A stretch of DNA of 29,371 nucleotides. Origin: Candidatus Kerfeldbacteria bacterium. GTDB taxonomy: Bacteria > Patescibacteriota > Patescibacteriia > UBA9570. Under the pieces are notes generated by a model, which had not been told where the DNA came from, ran no database searches, and saw only the letters and a program-made list of their open reading frames with translations. This document shows positions 28,795 through 29,371 of this stretch, piece after piece. Position 1 is the stretch's first letter. Each line of letters begins with the position of its first letter. The DNA is taken from positions 1 to 29,371 of the forward strand of contig JACQPW010000068.1 in NCBI GenBank assembly GCA_016207285.1, given 5' to 3'. The position numbers were made by a program, and so were the translations under genes.

Positions 28795-29207
28795 CAGATA
28801 ACTGCTTTAATGGCTTCTACAATCTGTTTAGGCACAACATTGGATTTAACAATGTAACCATTGGCACCCAACTTTTCTGCCATGATCCGATCTTCGGTGC
28901 TATCTAAATTAGTCATCACAATCACTGGTACGAGTTCAAGCCATTTTTGCTCACGCAACCAATGTAAGACCTCAAATCCTACTCGATCAGTAAAAATCAA
29001 GGCATCACTTTTAGCGCCGGGTAAAATCAAATCTAACAAAATAACGTCCGGTTTTACCTTGGTGTCAATTAACTCTTGCAGTAAAGTTAAGGCTTCGGCC
29101 TTGTTCCGGGCAGCGCTTACCTCGCCCACAGAACGCAAACCAACGGTATACAGGGAGACCAAGGTGGCCTCGTCTTCAATCAAGATAATCTTCAACTGGC
29201 TTGACAT
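28794..29207 (-). CDS. Single-domain response regulator (receiver only)
   Basis: A 137-residue CheY-like receiver without an output domain. Acidic pocket Glu11-Asp12-Glu13, phosphoacceptor Asp59 in DVILLDLILPG, Thr99 in VIVMTN and Lys121 in YIVKSN are all present. It has a ~10-residue insertion after the phosphorylation site (AKSDALIFTDRVG). No kinase gene lies in the window. It is first in the operon with the DPBB gene, ftsE and ftsX, with a one-base stop/start overlap to the DPBB gene, so signalling to cell-wall remodelling is a fair inference. Promoter TTGACG-17-TATTAT gives a leader of about 3 nt. Confidence 0.92.
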   Translation of the reverse strand: MSSQLKIILIEDEATLVSLYTVGLRSVGEVSAARNKAEALTLLQELIDTKVKPDVILLDLILPGAKSDALIFTDRVGFEVLHWLREQKWLELVPVIVMTNLDSTEDRIMAEKLGANGYIVKSNVVPKQIVEAIKAVI

Positions 29208-29229
29208 ACGCCCACAATAATACTATTTT
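29201..29229 (+). promoter_or_regulatory. Promoter of tRNA-Thr
   Basis: TTGACA (29201-29206), a 17-bp spacer and TATTTT (29224-29229); +1 near 29236, 26 nt before the tRNA. It lies on top of the divergent response-regulator promoter, and its -35 overlaps that gene's start codon. Confidence 0.65.
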
Positions 29230-29245
29230 TAGAGGCGCTCGTCAA
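29217..29245 (-). promoter_or_regulatory. Promoter of the response regulator - ftsEX operon, very short leader
   Basis: TTGACG (29245-29240), a 17-bp spacer and TATTAT (29222-29217). Nine bases separate the -10 from ATG 29207, predicting a 3-nt leader. Confidence 0.7.
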
Positions 29246-29261
29246 TCCTCATAAAACGCAG

Positions 29262-29337
29262 GCCCACGTAGCTCAGTTGGTAGAGCGACGGTATCGTAAA
29301 CCGTAGGTCATCAGTTCGATCCTGGTCGTGGGCTCCA
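29262..29337 (+). tRNA. tRNA-Thr (anticodon CGT) with encoded CCA
   Basis: Acceptor GCCCACG/CGTGGGC, D-arm GCTC/GAGC, anticodon stem ACGGT/ACCGT with loop ATCGTAA (anticodon CGT, reads ACG), T-arm ending ATCAG/CTGGT. Discriminator T at 29334, CCA at 29335-29337. Confidence 0.95.
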
Positions 29338-29371
29338 ACAACTATCCTTAGTCTACCAAGGTCTTGGGATC

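Overview
The window looks like chromosomal DNA of a Patescibacteria/CPR organism, most likely in the Parcubacteria group. The reasons are compact mostly single-strand gene runs, very large secreted repeat proteins with low-complexity Ser/Thr-rich sequence, small GIY-YIG and TrmB-type proteins, an FtsEX operon with a DPBB protein, and palindromic intergenic repeats of a kind I recall from such assemblies. No rRNA or ribosomal protein gene is present, so the placement is an inference. UGA is used as a normal stop here, so this is not one of the UGA-recoded CPR lineages.

Layout: 1-2400 holds a tRNA-Val (cut by the window edge), a cupin gene, yjbQ, a divergent TrmB-like regulator and an AlkD-like gene. 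2450-5900 holds a 622-aa protein with a methyltransferase-like C-terminus, a rearranged tRNA-Pro locus (one intact gene, two fragments, a GIY-YIG gene between), bcp and two small genes. 6000-11850 holds two giant secreted proteins (Asp-box propeller; MopE/TSP3-like Ca-binding repeats) around a DEAD-box helicase. 11880-15080 holds an ABC exporter flanked by two unusually GC-rich orphan genes and by palindromic repeats. 15080-21120 holds an ABC-F protein, a B3/B4 protein, a YjdF-like membrane protein, a YgjP-like metallopeptidase, a 19-residue lysine-rich micro-ORF, a second GIY-YIG gene and a secreted beta-helix protein. 21170-24880 holds a zinc/manganese ABC uptake operon under a palindromic operator, and a lipoprotein. 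24970-25340 holds a strongly structured candidate ncRNA of about 250 nt directly behind tRNA-Gln. 25400-26440 holds a two-gene GC-rich operon. 26450-29210 is a response regulator - DPBB - ftsE - ftsX operon, followed by tRNA-Thr.

Two signals run through the whole window. First, many resident genes have a sigma70-like promoter whose -10 box ends exactly 6 nt before the ATG (yjbQ, the TrmB-like gene, the MopE-like gene, the YjdF-like gene, znuA), which predicts leaderless mRNAs; several others have predicted leaders of only 3-6 nt and no Shine-Dalgarno (SD) sequence. Second, three of the four GC-rich orphan genes have canonical SD sequences (AGGAGG, AAGGAG, GGAGG), and their units carry their own promoters and large hairpins. 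They look like a separate class of acquired gene. The most novel-looking items are the structured ncRNA, the leaderless/SD split, the tRNA-Pro cassette and the two palindromic operators. All distances were counted by hand from the sequence; family assignments come from motif recognition without database searches.
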